Notes under the pieces: generated by a model
Told to the model about the DNA's origin: nothing
The model's input: only the letters and a program-made list of their open reading frames with translations
Databases searched by the model: none
Source: Brucella daejeonensis
GTDB taxonomy: Bacteria > Pseudomonadota > Alphaproteobacteria > Rhizobiales > Rhizobiaceae
Length of the DNA stretch: 64,000 bases
Direction: 5' to 3'
NCBI RefSeq assembly: GCF_014199265.1
Contig: NZ_JACIJG010000007.1
Coordinates: 62,001-126,000, forward strand
Position numbers and translations under genes: made by a program
Part shown: piece after piece, positions 8,409 to 17,071 of the stretch
Position numbering within the stretch: position 1 is the first letter of the stretch
How the letters are laid out: every line of letters starts with the position of its first letter

Positions 8409-9659
8409 TTATTTATTGGGAATGGTTACCACGCCGACCGTATTGCCGACAGCGCGACCGAAGCGGTCGATCTGCTCGTCATAGGTCTTGCGCGTGTTCG
8501 GATCGAACACGGCAATCGGCGCCGTCACCACCAGCGATGCAGCCGTGCCGACGCCTTGCGCCGTTCCCATGGCCACGGCACCCAGACGATCTCCGAGCCC
8601 CACCTGCGAATCCGTGATGGTCTGGCCTGCGACAAGGCGCTGGCCTATGAGCTGTACGACTTCGGGACTCGACGCAAACTTGCCGTGATTGAGACGGTCC
8701 CCGGCCTTCAGCTGCGTCAGGTCGATAACGGTGATGCCCGCCTTTTCAAGCTCGGAGCGGTAAGGTTCAATGGACGGATCGATCTGGCCCAGACGATCGA
8801 TATTGCCGGAAATGCGCCGCGACAGCGCGAGCGCCCTGTCATCGCGGGACGTGAACAGCGTGAAACGCGGGTGCTCCTTGCCCATCGCCAGGAATTGCTT
8901 GGAGAACACATCGACGTCGAGGTCGGGCGACGCAAGAATGACGTCGGTGACCTTGGCGTTCACACGGCCATCCCGGATCGCCATCTGGCGCAGCGCCTCC
9001 ACCGTCAGCCAGCTGCCCATCGAGTGAGCCATGACGGTAATGTCCTTGACCGCAGGCTCGCGAGCGATGGCGCGCAGGATCTGCTCCAGCGCGTCACGGG
9101 AATAATTGGTGCTTTCCTTGTCGTAATTATAGTCGAACACGCTGGCGCGCGACGGCCAGGTGAAGATCACCGGCGCAACATCCGCGCCTGAATCGTGCAC
9201 GATCTGGGCAAAGCGGTAGACGGAATCCTCGAACGTGTTGTTAAAGCCGTGCACGAAAACCATCACCCGGCGGCTCCCGGTGAGATGTGGGCGCACCCAG
9301 CCCGCCATTTCGACATCGGTCTTGAGCGGCGTCACGCTGACGGTGGCGAAATCCGTCTGCGGATTGGGCGGAAGCTTTTTCGGCCACTGCACCTCGCCCA
9401 CCTTGCGGTTCTTTTCGGGCGGAATGGACACGACGATATCGTTGAGCGACACGAGTTTGTCGCGCTCGCCGGAGAAAAGAATACCGGGATTGTCAGATGG
9501 CCGACGCGTGGTCGCGACCACGAGATTGACCTTGGTCGTACCGGGAGACGTTACCTCTCCGACCGGGAGAAGCACACCCTCGGGTCGGCCGGCGCAACCC
9601 GCCACGAGGGTAAACAGGACGAGCAACACAGGTGTTGTCCAAGAAAAAATGCGCCGCAA
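8409..9659 (-). CDS. Lipoprotein alpha/beta hydrolase, DUF900 family
   Basis: Predicted membrane-anchored serine hydrolase of about 416 residues; substrate unknown. A hydrophobic signal ends in a lipobox LVAGC near residue 22, so the mature protein probably carries a lipid. The fold is shown by VMVFVHGFNNTFEDS (oxyanion region) and the nucleophile elbow AHSMGSW, with ASPDLDVDVF and the late His of KAGDRLNHGKF as likely remaining triad parts. I prefer a TTG start at 9659 because GGGAG lies seven to eleven bases upstream and the signal peptide then has a normal length; a TTG at 9689 is possible. Transcribed alone. Confidence 0.8.
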   Translation of the reverse strand: MRRIFSWTTPVLLVLFTLVAGCAGRPEGVLLPVGEVTSPGTTKVNLVVATTRRPSDNPGILFSGERDKLVSLNDIVVSIPPEKNRKVGEVQWPKKLPPNPQTDFATVSVTPLKTDVEMAGWVRPHLTGSRRVMVFVHGFNNTFEDSVYRFAQIVHDSGADVAPVIFTWPSRASVFDYNYDKESTNYSRDALEQILRAIAREPAVKDITVMAHSMGSWLTVEALRQMAIRDGRVNAKVTDVILASPDLDVDVFSKQFLAMGKEHPRFTLFTSRDDRALALSRRISGNIDRLGQIDPSIEPYRSELEKAGITVIDLTQLKAGDRLNHGKFASSPEVVQLIGQRLVAGQTITDSQVGLGDRLGAVAMGTAQGVGTAASLVVTAPIAVFDPNTRKTYDEQIDRFGRAVGNTVGVVTIPNK

Positions 9660-9898
9660 AACCAGACTCTCCCAACACCACGCCAACAAGGCCTGTTACA
9701 CCGGAACTTTGAAGGTTAGTATATTCTTGACGCAAAACGTTCTGCCAAGTCCCAATTATCCACCGGCTGTCGAACGCGATGCTATTGCGGCTTATCGGTT
9801 ACACACTGTTCAGCAAGCTGATCTTCCCGTCCCTGCCCCCATAGCCAATATAAGCCCCAACACAAACTCAACGCGGAATTTGCGAAGGAGGCACAATC

Positions 9899-10852
9899 AT
9901 GGCTTTGGAACTGACCGGGCTGCACCATCTGACAGCCATCACCGCCGACGCGCCCGGCAACCGGCGCTTTTATACCGATACGCTTGGACTGAGGCTCGTC
10001 AAGAAGACCGTCAACCAGGACGATACGAGCGCATATCACCTCTTCTATGCCGACGGGCTTGCATCGCCCGGTACCGACATCACCTTTTTCGACTGGCCGG
10101 TGCAGCGGGAACAGCGCGGCACGAACAGCGTCGCCCGTACGGGCCTGCGCGTCAACGGCGTGGAGAGCCTGGAATGGTGGCGGAACCATCTGAAGGAAAA
10201 GGGCGTCGAGACGAGCGATATTTTCGAGGTCGCCGGTCGCGCCGTCATCGATCTGGAAGACCCTGAAGGGCAGCGGCTCCGGCTGACCGACGATGGCGGC
10301 GCGGGCGAAGCCCATGACTGGGACAAAAGTCCCGTCCCGGCGGAACGGCAGATTCGCGGCCTCGGCCCGATCACGCTCAGCGTTCCCGAACTGGCGCCGA
10401 CCCAGATCGTGCTGGAAAAGGTCATGAACATGCGCCAGACCGGCGATTATGCGTCACCGGATGGTGAAGGTCATGTCCATGTCTTTTCCATGGGCGCAGG
10501 CGGCGCCGCAGCGGAATTGCATGTCGCCGTCCAGCCGAAACTGCCCACCGCCTGGCAGGGAGCAGGTGCTGTGCACCACGTCGCTTTCCGCACGCCGGAC
10601 CAGGAAACCATGCAGGAATGGGTGGACCGCCTGCGGTCGCTCCGTATGCCGTCGAGCGGTGAAGTCGAGCGCTACTATTTCCGCTCGCTTTATTTCCGCG
10701 AGCCGAACGGCATCCTGTTCGAAATCGCGACGGACGGTCCAGGCTTTGCCGTGGACGAGCCGCTTGAAAGTCTCGGTGAGCGCCTGTCGCTTCCGCCTTT
10801 CCTCGAAGGCAGGCGCGAGGCCATCGAAAACGGCCTGAAGCCGCTCGACTGA
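9899..10852 (+). CDS. Ring-cleaving dioxygenase-like VOC protein, MhqO/MhqE type
   Basis: Two glyoxalase/VOC modules in 317 residues, as in the bacilli hydroquinone-type dioxygenases MhqO/MhqE. Metal-ligand contexts are GLHHLTAIT near residue 8, VHHVAFRT near residue 222 and the C-terminal [18 protein letters not shown] with the conserved glutamate. KEGGAG-like GAAGG is absent; the start has GAAGGAG just upstream. A protein of the same type, fused to a hydrolase, is encoded convergently at 10901, suggesting paralogues for quinone or aldehyde detoxification. The actual substrate cannot be read from sequence. Confidence 0.82.
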   Translation: MALELTGLHHLTAITADAPGNRRFYTDTLGLRLVKKTVNQDDTSAYHLFYADGLASPGTDITFFDWPVQREQRGTNSVARTGLRVNGVESLEWWRNHLKEKGVETSDIFEVAGRAVIDLEDPEGQRLRLTDDGGAGEAHDWDKSPVPAERQIRGLGPITLSVPELAPTQIVLEKVMNMRQTGDYASPDGEGHVHVFSMGAGGAAAELHVAVQPKLPTAWQGAGAVHHVAFRTPDQETMQEWVDRLRSLRMPSSGEVERYYFRSLYFREPNGILFEIATDGPGFAVDEPLESLGERLSLPPFLEGRREAIENGLKPLD

Positions 10853-10866
10853 CGGCTTCGACAAAC

Positions 10867-10903
10867 GAAAGGCTGTCGGGCATATCCGACAGCCTTTCTT
10901 TTA
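10867..10903 (+). terminator. Rho-independent terminator after the VOC gene
   Basis: A perfect 13-base stem (10867-10879 with 10886-10898), loop of six, then TTCTTTT-like T-rich tail. It also extends into the stop region of the convergent gene at 10901 and probably serves both strands. Confidence 0.9.
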
Positions 10904-12454
10904 TTCAAACTTGCCTTCCAGCCACTCACGCACCAGACGAATATCTTCACCGATCAGCGCATGTCCGGCATTGACGGCATGGGCATCGACTTGCGCGCCG
11001 CCCTCGCGCAGGGCCTTTTCAAGAATGCCGGTCTCGTCTCCGAACGGGTCGGCCGCGCCTCTCAGCAACAATATCGAAACGTCCGAAAGATCGGCCGCTG
11101 GCGCGTCTTCCAGCACCTCGGTCGCCCGCAGCAGAACCGCCCTGCGCACAATATGCGGGTGCAGCCGCATGAAGGCGGCAAGCATGTTGGCGCCGTTCGA
11201 ATTGCCGATGAACGCCGTCCGGGCCGGGTCTATGTCATAGGAGGCGAGCGCCCCTTCGACGAAAGCCTCGAAGGCATCCGACTCGAACCGGATATCCGCC
11301 TGATCGAAGCGCTTCAGATCGTAGCGACGGAACCAGCGCTGGATGCCCTCCTCCGTGCTGCGCCCCCTGATGCCGAGAAGCGTCGCGCGCGGCGCGGCCT
11401 TGCGGGCAAGCGGCATGAGGTCGTTTTCGTTGCCGCCCGTTCCGTGCAGCAATATCAGCGTGCTGCCGTCCGGGTTCTCCGGCAGGGCGATGCGATGCAC
11501 GAACGGCAGGTCGCGATAGATCACCCGCTCCTCACCCGGCAATGCGAATTGCGGCATACGGGCGCGAACGGCATCCGCCTTTTCTTCATTGCCGGGCGGC
11601 ACGAAGAGCTGCCGGCCCAGCGTCTCTACCGACTCGTCAACCGCAAAGCCCGGCGCATCGGTGGCGAACTCGAACAAAGTCCCGCCCGGTTCGCGGACAT
11701 AAAGCGACGTGAAATATTTGCGGTCATGCACGTTGACCTCGCTGGAATTGAGCCTGGAAAGCTCCTTTTCCGCTGCTGTCACGGCATCCACGTCGGCAGC
11801 GCGAAAGGCTACATGATCGGCAATGCCCGTTCCGGGAACACCCGGCCAGAAACCACCCGCATCGCGAACGTCGATAGCATCGCCGGAATCGGAAACGAGC
11901 CTATCTATGACGCCTACCCTTGCGCGGGGCCTGAAGCCGAAATGGCGCTCGATGAAGCTGGCCGTCTGCTCCGGCGTTTCCGACAGGACCGTCGTCGCAC
12001 GCAGGCGGCGAACCGCGAACTGCGCCGGAATGCCTTCGCCGACCCATAGGTCATTGGCGCGAAGATCGCTTCCGACAAGCTTGACAATCACCCCGTCGGG
12101 GTCTTTCAGCCGTAGAACGGGTTCGCCAAACTCCTGAACCGGACCTTCGGACGGCACATGGTAGCGCAAGGCGCGTTCCAGCCAGAAACCGATGGCGGTG
12201 CGATCGATGGCCAGCGCGATTTCACTGACCTGACCATGGCCGACGCGCCCTTTCGAGCCGTCTTCCCAGACCAGAAACGTGATCAGCGATCCCGGTGTCC
12301 CCGACCGGTCGCCATAAAACAGGTGGAGCTGTTCGGCATCCTCGAACCCTCCCGTCTGCTTGACGATGCGCATCCCGAGAAAACCGGCATAGAAATCGAC
12401 ATTGGCCTGAACCTTGCGCGTGATGAGGGTGACGTGATGGATGCCGCTTGTCAT
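10901..12454 (-). CDS. VOC dioxygenase-alpha/beta hydrolase fusion protein
   Basis: 517 residues combining two enzymes. Residues about 1-315 are a two-module VOC protein like the one at 9899 (GIHHVTLITRKV, IADHVAFRA, REPGGTLFEFATDAPGF). Residues about 325-517 are a phospholipase/carboxylesterase-type alpha/beta hydrolase: LILLHGTGGNENDLMPLA, nucleophile elbow GNSNGAN, an Asp in RGAADPFGDE and the His of NAGHAL. In bacilli, MhqE/MhqO dioxygenases and the MhqD hydrolase are separate neighbouring genes; here they form one chain. The ATG at 12454 matches the VOC N-terminus; the frame stays open 91 codons upstream without homology. The sRNA terminator at 12577 lies upstream on the same strand. Confidence 0.85.
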   Translation of the reverse strand: MTSGIHHVTLITRKVQANVDFYAGFLGMRIVKQTGGFEDAEQLHLFYGDRSGTPGSLITFLVWEDGSKGRVGHGQVSEIALAIDRTAIGFWLERALRYHVPSEGPVQEFGEPVLRLKDPDGVIVKLVGSDLRANDLWVGEGIPAQFAVRRLRATTVLSETPEQTASFIERHFGFRPRARVGVIDRLVSDSGDAIDVRDAGGFWPGVPGTGIADHVAFRAADVDAVTAAEKELSRLNSSEVNVHDRKYFTSLYVREPGGTLFEFATDAPGFAVDESVETLGRQLFVPPGNEEKADAVRARMPQFALPGEERVIYRDLPFVHRIALPENPDGSTLILLHGTGGNENDLMPLARKAAPRATLLGIRGRSTEEGIQRWFRRYDLKRFDQADIRFESDAFEAFVEGALASYDIDPARTAFIGNSNGANMLAAFMRLHPHIVRRAVLLRATEVLEDAPAADLSDVSILLLRGAADPFGDETGILEKALREGGAQVDAHAVNAGHALIGEDIRLVREWLEGKFE

Positions 12455-12576
12455 TGACGCTGTTTCCCCGGTTTGCACAGGATAAGACAGATAGAGCAAT
12501 TGGCGGACCTTGCCTATGGGCAAGCGCGGCGACGCATTGTCAAGGCAGGGCGGCGGATCGGGAAAATGAAACCGGA

Positions 12577-12691
12577 GACAAAAAAGAAAAAGGCCGCGCG
12601 GGAGGAGGATGCGCGGCCTGATCTTGAATACGGCTTGGGAGGAGGAGTGCCGTATTCCGTATCGAGTTCTGGGAGGAGGAGTGAACTCGAT
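12577..12691 (-). ncRNA. Triple-hairpin 'cuckoo'-type small RNA (CCUCCUCCC loops)
   Basis: On the minus strand three consecutive hairpins each present CCTCCTCCC in the loop. Stems: 12683-12691 with 12661-12669, 12649-12657 with 12626-12634, and 12611-12619 with 12591-12599, each nine perfect pairs. The last, GC-rich hairpin is followed by TTTTTCTTTTTT and so doubles as terminator. This matches the alphaproteobacterial cuckoo RNA family (CcsR type in Rhodobacter), whose loops mimic an anti-Shine-Dalgarno sequence. Predicted length about 115 nt from the promoter at 12699-12727. Targets cannot be inferred. It lies 120 bases upstream of the fusion gene on the same strand. Confidence 0.85.
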
Positions 12692-12698
12692 GACCAAA

Positions 12699-12727
12699 TA
12701 TCTACAGGGCCTCGCCCCGTGCAGCAA
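12699..12727 (-). promoter_or_regulatory. Sigma-70-like promoter of the cuckoo-type sRNA
   Basis: Minus strand: -35 TTGCTG (12727-12722), 17-base spacer, -10 TAGATA (12704-12699). The predicted start falls at the first base of the first hairpin, which supports the assignment. Immediately upstream is an inverted repeat TGCATA-N5-TATGCA (12738-12754) that could be an operator. Confidence 0.55.
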
Positions 12728-12795
12728 CGGCCATTAATGCATATCAGTTATGCAAAGACGACAGCGCTCGAAAAAAAGGCAGCAGCCCGTAAAAA

Positions 12796-12819
12796 GAAAG
12801 CGCCCCAAAAGGCGCTTTC
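12796..12819 (-). terminator. Rho-independent terminator after lrgB
   Basis: Stem GAAAGCGCC (12796-12804) with GGCGCTTTC (12811-12819), followed on the minus strand by a run of T. It closes the lrgAB transcript 18 bases after the stop. Confidence 0.85.
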
Positions 12820-12836
12820 ATAACAAACTCAACATT

Positions 12837-13532
12837 TTAAAGGATATGCGCAATTAATGGCGCCGCCAGCACGTTCACCAGCCCGACCAGCACCATGACA
12901 AGGCCGGCAATCGAACCTTCCTCACGCCCGATCTGATGCGCCTTGGCGACGCCCGCGCCATGCGCGCCCATGCCGAACAGGGCTCCTCTGGCCAGAGCCG
13001 AGCGAAGGGGCAGCCAGTTCAGCATCACTTCACCGAGCGCTGCGCCGAAAACACCGGTCAGCACCACGAAGATCGCGGTCAGGTCGGGCGTTCCGCCGAT
13101 ATCGCCCGAAACGGTCATGGCGAAGGGCGTGCTCATCGAACGCGGCAGGAGGCTCAGGCTGATCGCTTCGTTGAGACCGAGCAGATGGGCAAGCCCCCAT
13201 GCCGACAACATGGCCGACGAACTGCCGACGACCACGCCTGCAAGCAGCACCGGCCAGTAACGGCGGATGGTTGCGCGTTGCTGATAGATCGGAATGGCGA
13301 AGGCAACGGTTGCCGGACCGAGCAGCGCAACCAGCCAGTGGGTCGCGCTGAAATAGCCGCGATAGTCTTCGTTGAGCCCAATGACCAACGCCATCAGAAG
13401 AAGCGGCGTAATGGCCAGGGGCGTGAGCCACCACATGGGAAAACGGCGATAGACGCGCTTTGCGGCAAGATAGAACAGGATCGTGGCCGCAGACCAGAAA
13501 AGCGTCGCGACAAGAGGATTACTTGACAACAT
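12837..13532 (-). CDS. lrgB: LrgB-family membrane protein
   Basis: Integral inner-membrane protein of 231 residues with about six to seven hydrophobic segments and family signatures LLGPATVAFAIPIY, LLPRSMSTPFA and GTPDLTAIFVVLTGVFGA. LrgB/CidB proteins act with holin-like LrgA/CidA partners in export of pyruvate-like metabolites and cell-lysis control in bacteria where studied. It overlaps lrgA by 14 bases, so both are made together. The divergent LysR gene at 14038 is the probable regulator. Confidence 0.9.
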   Translation of the reverse strand: MLSSNPLVATLFWSAATILFYLAAKRVYRRFPMWWLTPLAITPLLLMALVIGLNEDYRGYFSATHWLVALLGPATVAFAIPIYQQRATIRRYWPVLLAGVVVGSSSAMLSAWGLAHLLGLNEAISLSLLPRSMSTPFAMTVSGDIGGTPDLTAIFVVLTGVFGAALGEVMLNWLPLRSALARGALFGMGAHGAGVAKAHQIGREEGSIAGLVMVLVGLVNVLAAPLIAHIL

Positions 13533-13926
13533 GGCGGAGGCTCCACCGGTAGCAAAGATCGACCGTAAGCGCGGTAATGCTCATCACCGTCAGCGTGCCA
13601 AGCAGGATGACGGCCATGATCTTCAGGCCCAGCATACCGACCAGTTCGCGGTGTTCGAGAATTGCCAGAACCGCCGGAACGAAGAAGAGCAGCATTTCGG
13701 CCAGGAACCATTCCGCGCCGCGCTTCATGCTGAACAGGCTGACACGGCCGCTCAGAAGCAGGGCCAGCACCAGAACCATGCCGACAATGCCGCCGGGCAG
13801 AGGCAGACCGACCAGACGGACAAAGAGTTCGCCTGCCAGCCAGAAACCGACAAGCGTCGCAATCTGCATCACACGACTATGATGCAGCGCGTAGCGAAAC
13901 CGGATCAAAAGGCCATGAGCGTTCAT
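13519..13926 (-). CDS. lrgA: LrgA/CidA-family holin-like protein
   Basis: 135-residue inner-membrane protein with four predicted helices; family motif LPLPGGIVGMVLVLALL near residue 42 and FVPAVLAILEH in the third helix. Partner of LrgB. First gene of a two-gene operon divergent from a LysR regulator, with a 111-base shared promoter region holding several CTATTC-type palindromes. Confidence 0.9.
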   Translation of the reverse strand: MNAHGLLIRFRYALHHSRVMQIATLVGFWLAGELFVRLVGLPLPGGIVGMVLVLALLLSGRVSLFSMKRGAEWFLAEMLLFFVPAVLAILEHRELVGMLGLKIMAVILLGTLTVMSITALTVDLCYRWSLRHVVK

Positions 13927-13984
13927 TTCAGTGTTCCGTTGCGGAATGAGTGCGTTTTCAAGAGTGAATATAGGCGCTGACAGA

Positions 13985-14034
13985 CTATTCTAGAAATGAA
14001 TTGATTTCATTGCAGCTATTCCGATATAGAATAG
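13985..14034. promoter_or_regulatory. Putative LysR operator region between lrgA and its regulator
   Basis: CTATTC at 13985-13990, ATGAA-N5-TTCAT at 13996-14010, and CTATTC-N7-GAATAG at 14016-14034. The last has the T-rich dyad symmetry of LysR sites and ends four bases before the regulator ATG, suitable for autorepression. Seen directly; binding is inferred. Confidence 0.45.
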
Positions 14035-14037
14035 CTC

Positions 14038-14928
14038 ATGAACTTGCGCAGCTTTCAGGCATTCATCGAGGTGGTGCGTCAGGGCGGATTTTCCGCCGCT
14101 GCGAAAACCATCAATGCAACCCAGTCGACCGTCAGCAAGGCGGTGAAACAGCTTGAGGACGAACTGGGGATCACCCTGCTCGACCGCGAGGCTTCGCCCT
14201 CCCGCCTGACGGCGGCGGGGGAGATCGTCTATCGCCGCGCCCTCGCCATGCTGACCGAGAGGGACGACATGCTGGCCGAGATCGAGGAATTGCGCGGCCT
14301 GAAGCGCGGTCTTCTGAGGCTCGGCCTGCCGCCCATCGGGTCCAGCGTGCTGTTCGCGCCGGTTTTCGCGGCCTATACCAAGCTTTATCCCGAGATCGAC
14401 ATACAGCTCGTGGAGCATGGCAGCAAAAGGCTGGAGGAGCTTCTCCTCGCGGGCGAAGTGGAGCTTGCCGCTTCGCTGCTGCCGGTAGCGGACAGTTTCG
14501 AATGGCAGGACGTCCTTTGCGAACCCGTGGTCGCCCTCATGCCCGCCAGTCACCCGGTCAACGGTGATAACGGCGTCAGCCTGCGGGAAATATCGGGCCT
14601 GCCCTTCATTCTTTTCGAGAGCGGCTTTGCGCTCAATCACATCATCCTCGATGCGTGTCGGCTGCACGGATATTCCCCTAATGTCGCGGTGCGCTCAAGC
14701 CAGATCGATTTCATCGTCGAGCTTGTGGCCGCCGGAATGGGCATTGGCTTCCTGCCAGGAATGATCGCCGAACAGCGCCAGCATCCAGGCGTGCGGATAC
14801 ACAGGATAAAGGACGCAGACGTCAGCTGGCATATGGCGCTGATCTGGCGGAAAGGTGCGTTCCTTTCTCACGCCGCGCGCGCCTGGCTCGCGCTCAGCGC
14901 CCGTCAGGCACACCACCGGACATCTTGA
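14038..14928 (+). CDS. LysR-family regulator divergent from lrgAB
   Basis: 296 residues: N-terminal winged helix (MNLRSFQAFIEVVRQGGFSAAA, TQSTVSKAVKQLEDELG) and a periplasmic-binding-protein-like effector domain from about residue 90. Its place opposite lrgAB is that of CidR-type regulators, which sense pyruvate- or acetate-related signals in firmicutes; the equivalent role here is inferred. No unusual features. Confidence 0.88.
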   Translation: MNLRSFQAFIEVVRQGGFSAAAKTINATQSTVSKAVKQLEDELGITLLDREASPSRLTAAGEIVYRRALAMLTERDDMLAEIEELRGLKRGLLRLGLPPIGSSVLFAPVFAAYTKLYPEIDIQLVEHGSKRLEELLLAGEVELAASLLPVADSFEWQDVLCEPVVALMPASHPVNGDNGVSLREISGLPFILFESGFALNHIILDACRLHGYSPNVAVRSSQIDFIVELVAAGMGIGFLPGMIAEQRQHPGVRIHRIKDADVSWHMALIWRKGAFLSHAARAWLALSARQAHHRTS

Positions 14929-15030
14929 AACACGGACCGCTTCGCCTATCTCCAGAGAATAAACCGACTGAAGAAGCATCTGTTCGACGCCATTTCAGCC
15001 ACAGGCCCGTCCATATAAAAGGAGGCTATG

Positions 15031-15216
15031 ATGGAAGGTCAGGTTATTTTCTATAAAGGCGAAAGAATCCTCTACCGGCATCATATCGATGTGCAGGAGG
15101 ACGACTATTCAAAGGGCGTAAACGATGCCCTCATCGCCTTCCAGCGCAACTATGCCGGTTTCGACCTGGCAAGCGACGACATCCATATACGCTTCAGGAA
15201 GCCCGGCGAGGTATAA
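15031..15216 (+). CDS. Small hypothetical protein
   Basis: 61 residues, soluble, acidic in the middle (DVQEDDYSKGVND), no signal or membrane segment. The ATG at 15031 is favoured over that at 15028 because AAGGAGG ends at 15025, giving normal spacing. I do not recognise a domain. The strong ribosome binding site and normal codon use support a real gene; it stands alone between the LysR regulator and the DUF1127 gene. Confidence 0.65.
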   Translation: MEGQVIFYKGERILYRHHIDVQEDDYSKGVNDALIAFQRNYAGFDLASDDIHIRFRKPGEV

Positions 15217-15279
15217 ACCGGGCTGCGAAAGCGATATCGGGCGGTTGTCAGGCTGATGTCCAATATGTCAGCGCCTGTC

Positions 15280-15426
15280 TCAGGCGAAAGCCGCTTCGCG
15301 CGCCACGCGCGGGATGTCCGCGCGGGAAAGACCGAGATCACCAAGTTCGCGATCGGTGCAACCGTTCAGCTCGCGCAGGTTTTCACGATACTGCATCCAA
15401 CGGTGGAAGTGGGTACGAAGTGTCAT
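15280..15426 (-). CDS. DUF1127 micro-protein
   Basis: 48 residues, arginine-rich. It carries the DUF1127 pattern: RWMQYRENLRELNGCTDRELGDLGLSRADI spans about residues 9-38, split here for length into RWMQYRENLREL and NGCTDRELGDLGLSRADI. The ATG at 15426 is preceded by AAGGGGA. DUF1127 proteins in alphaproteobacteria bind RNA or affect RNA turnover and phosphate/carbon metabolism, and in Rhodobacter a DUF1127 gene is co-transcribed with cuckoo RNAs; here the cuckoo-type RNA lies 2.6 kb away, so they are separate units. Confidence 0.85.
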   Translation of the reverse strand: MTLRTHFHRWMQYRENLRELNGCTDRELGDLGLSRADIPRVAREAAFA

Positions 15427-15641
15427 GGCGGTATCCCCTTTTTTATCTTCCTCCCGACGTGAAGCTTCCGCCTTTTCTCTCCCCGTGAGAAGTGCATATC
15501 CCGCATGGCTGCGTTGCCTTCACGGAAATCCTACTGAACAAGTTGCAATATAGCTTCTCTGGGACAGCCAATACTTTCCAATAAGAGAAATTCCGGTTAG
15601 ACCCGATTGAGACAATCCTCAGTCGAGACGAACCGGTAGCA

Positions 15642-16256
15642 ATGAAGAAAACCCTCATCATCGTTGGCAATGCTCCCCTGCCCCGAGACCTTTCGAAGGA
15701 AGTCGATGCGGCTGATTTCGTCGTTCGCTTCAACGAACCGAAGCAATCGATCGGCATGAGCGGCACCCGAACCGATCTTCTGATGCTGGCGACGTCCAGC
15801 AAGCCGATGCAGCGCCGTCTCCGCGATCCCGGTTTCATCCGGACCCCGACCTTCAGGGCGGCGAAAGAGGTCATGCTCGCCTATCATCCGAGCATTATCC
15901 GCATGTATCACCCCAAGCCCAACATTCTTTCCCGCCTCAAGGGGCGACGCAGCGACTGGACAATGGAAACCGTCGAGGTCGTCGGCGCGGCCGGCAAGGA
16001 AATACGAATCATGCCGCCGCAATTTTACGTTGCCGGCTGCAGGGAGCTGGGCGTGACCGAGGATAATATGAGCAAAGCCTTTCCAAGCACTGGCTTTTTT
16101 GGCATCTGGTACATGCTTGGAAAATGCCCAGTTGAAAGCTGGGATGTAAAAATCTGCGGTTTCACCTGGGAAGGATGGAAGCGCCACACGTGGGGCGACG
16201 AACGTTCCTGGATTGAGAAACAGGTAGAGGCAGGCCGCATCAGCCTGCTCCAGTAA
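15642..16256 (+). CDS. GT29-like (sialyltransferase-fold) glycosyltransferase
   Basis: 204 residues, cytoplasmic, no membrane segment. The N-terminus LIIVGNAPLPRDLSKEVDAAD followed by FVVRFNEP resembles the large sialyl motif of family 29 transferases, in which a VGN-S and an R-N motif bind the CMP-sugar. A second match is PSTGFFGIWYML near residue 148, resembling the small motif. Homologues in Rhizobiales are usually labelled only as accessory or hypothetical proteins. It opens a five-gene sugar-transferase group, so modification of a surface glycan is likely; donor and acceptor unknown. Confidence 0.6.
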   Translation: MKKTLIIVGNAPLPRDLSKEVDAADFVVRFNEPKQSIGMSGTRTDLLMLATSSKPMQRRLRDPGFIRTPTFRAAKEVMLAYHPSIIRMYHPKPNILSRLKGRRSDWTMETVEVVGAAGKEIRIMPPQFYVAGCRELGVTEDNMSKAFPSTGFFGIWYMLGKCPVESWDVKICGFTWEGWKRHTWGDERSWIEKQVEAGRISLLQ

Positions 16257-16329
16257 TTGCCAGCCGCCACATTATTTCCGGCGGCGAAGTGGAACGATCA
16301 CGGCGAAATCTCTCTAAAGGAGTATCTGA

Positions 16330-17031
16330 ATGAGTGAACCGTTACGCATTTTCATCGGCTGGGATTCCCGCGAACCCATCGCATATGAAGTCGCGAAGGC
16401 ATCCGCCCTGAAACATTCGTCCATCCCCCTGGAGATCGTGCCGATCAAATTGCAGGATCTGGTCGGTCAGGGTGCCTATACCCGCGACATCGACCCGCTC
16501 GCATCGACGGAGTTCACTTATTCGCGGTTCTTCACGCCATGGCTGGCGGGCTATAAGGGCTGGGCTCTTTTTTGCGATTGCGATTTTCTTTTCCTCGGCG
16601 ATATTGCTGGCCTTCAATCCTATAACGATCCATCGAAGGCGGTTTATTGCGTGCAGCACGACTATCAGCCCAAGGACAGCGTGAAGATGGACGGCAAGGT
16701 CCAGACGAGCTATCCGCGCAAGAACTGGTCATCGTGCATGTTGTTCAACTGCGGTCACCCTTCGACCCGCCAGCTTACGCCGGAGCTGGTCAATCGCGAG
16801 ACGGGTGCTTATCTGCACCGTATGCAATGGGCGGCGGACGATGAAATCGGTGCGCTCCCGACGGAATATAACTGGCTGGAAGGCTGGAACGAAAAGCCGG
16901 CAAGCGGTCTGCCGAAAGTCGTCCACTATACGCGCGGCGGCCCCTGGTTCAAGGATTGGCAGAATGTCGACTATGCCGATTTGTGGCGCGCGGAAGCGGA
17001 TGCGATCGAGCCGGGCTGGAAACCTGCCTGA
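16330..17031 (+). CDS. GT8-like glycosyltransferase
   Basis: 233 residues, soluble. Starts with LRIFIGWDSREPIAYEVA and has a DxD-type metal motif in ALFCDCDFLFLGD near residue 80; WSSCMLFNC, EYNWLEGW and VVHYTRGGPWF follow, as in family 8-like bacterial transferases. A strong AAAGGAG lies ahead of the ATG. Second gene of the surface-sugar group; the downstream GT25 starts 40 bases later. Confidence 0.8.
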   Translation: MSEPLRIFIGWDSREPIAYEVAKASALKHSSIPLEIVPIKLQDLVGQGAYTRDIDPLASTEFTYSRFFTPWLAGYKGWALFCDCDFLFLGDIAGLQSYNDPSKAVYCVQHDYQPKDSVKMDGKVQTSYPRKNWSSCMLFNCGHPSTRQLTPELVNRETGAYLHRMQWAADDEIGALPTEYNWLEGWNEKPASGLPKVVHYTRGGPWFKDWQNVDYADLWRAEADAIEPGWKPA

Positions 17032-17071
17032 CCTCGAAAAAGCTGAAGCTTTTTCCCGCGCTTGAAGGTAA

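Noticed and set aside
15256-15462. 68-codon plus-strand frame opposite the DUF1127 gene
   Set aside because: The minus strand reads as a clear DUF1127 protein with its own ribosome binding site.
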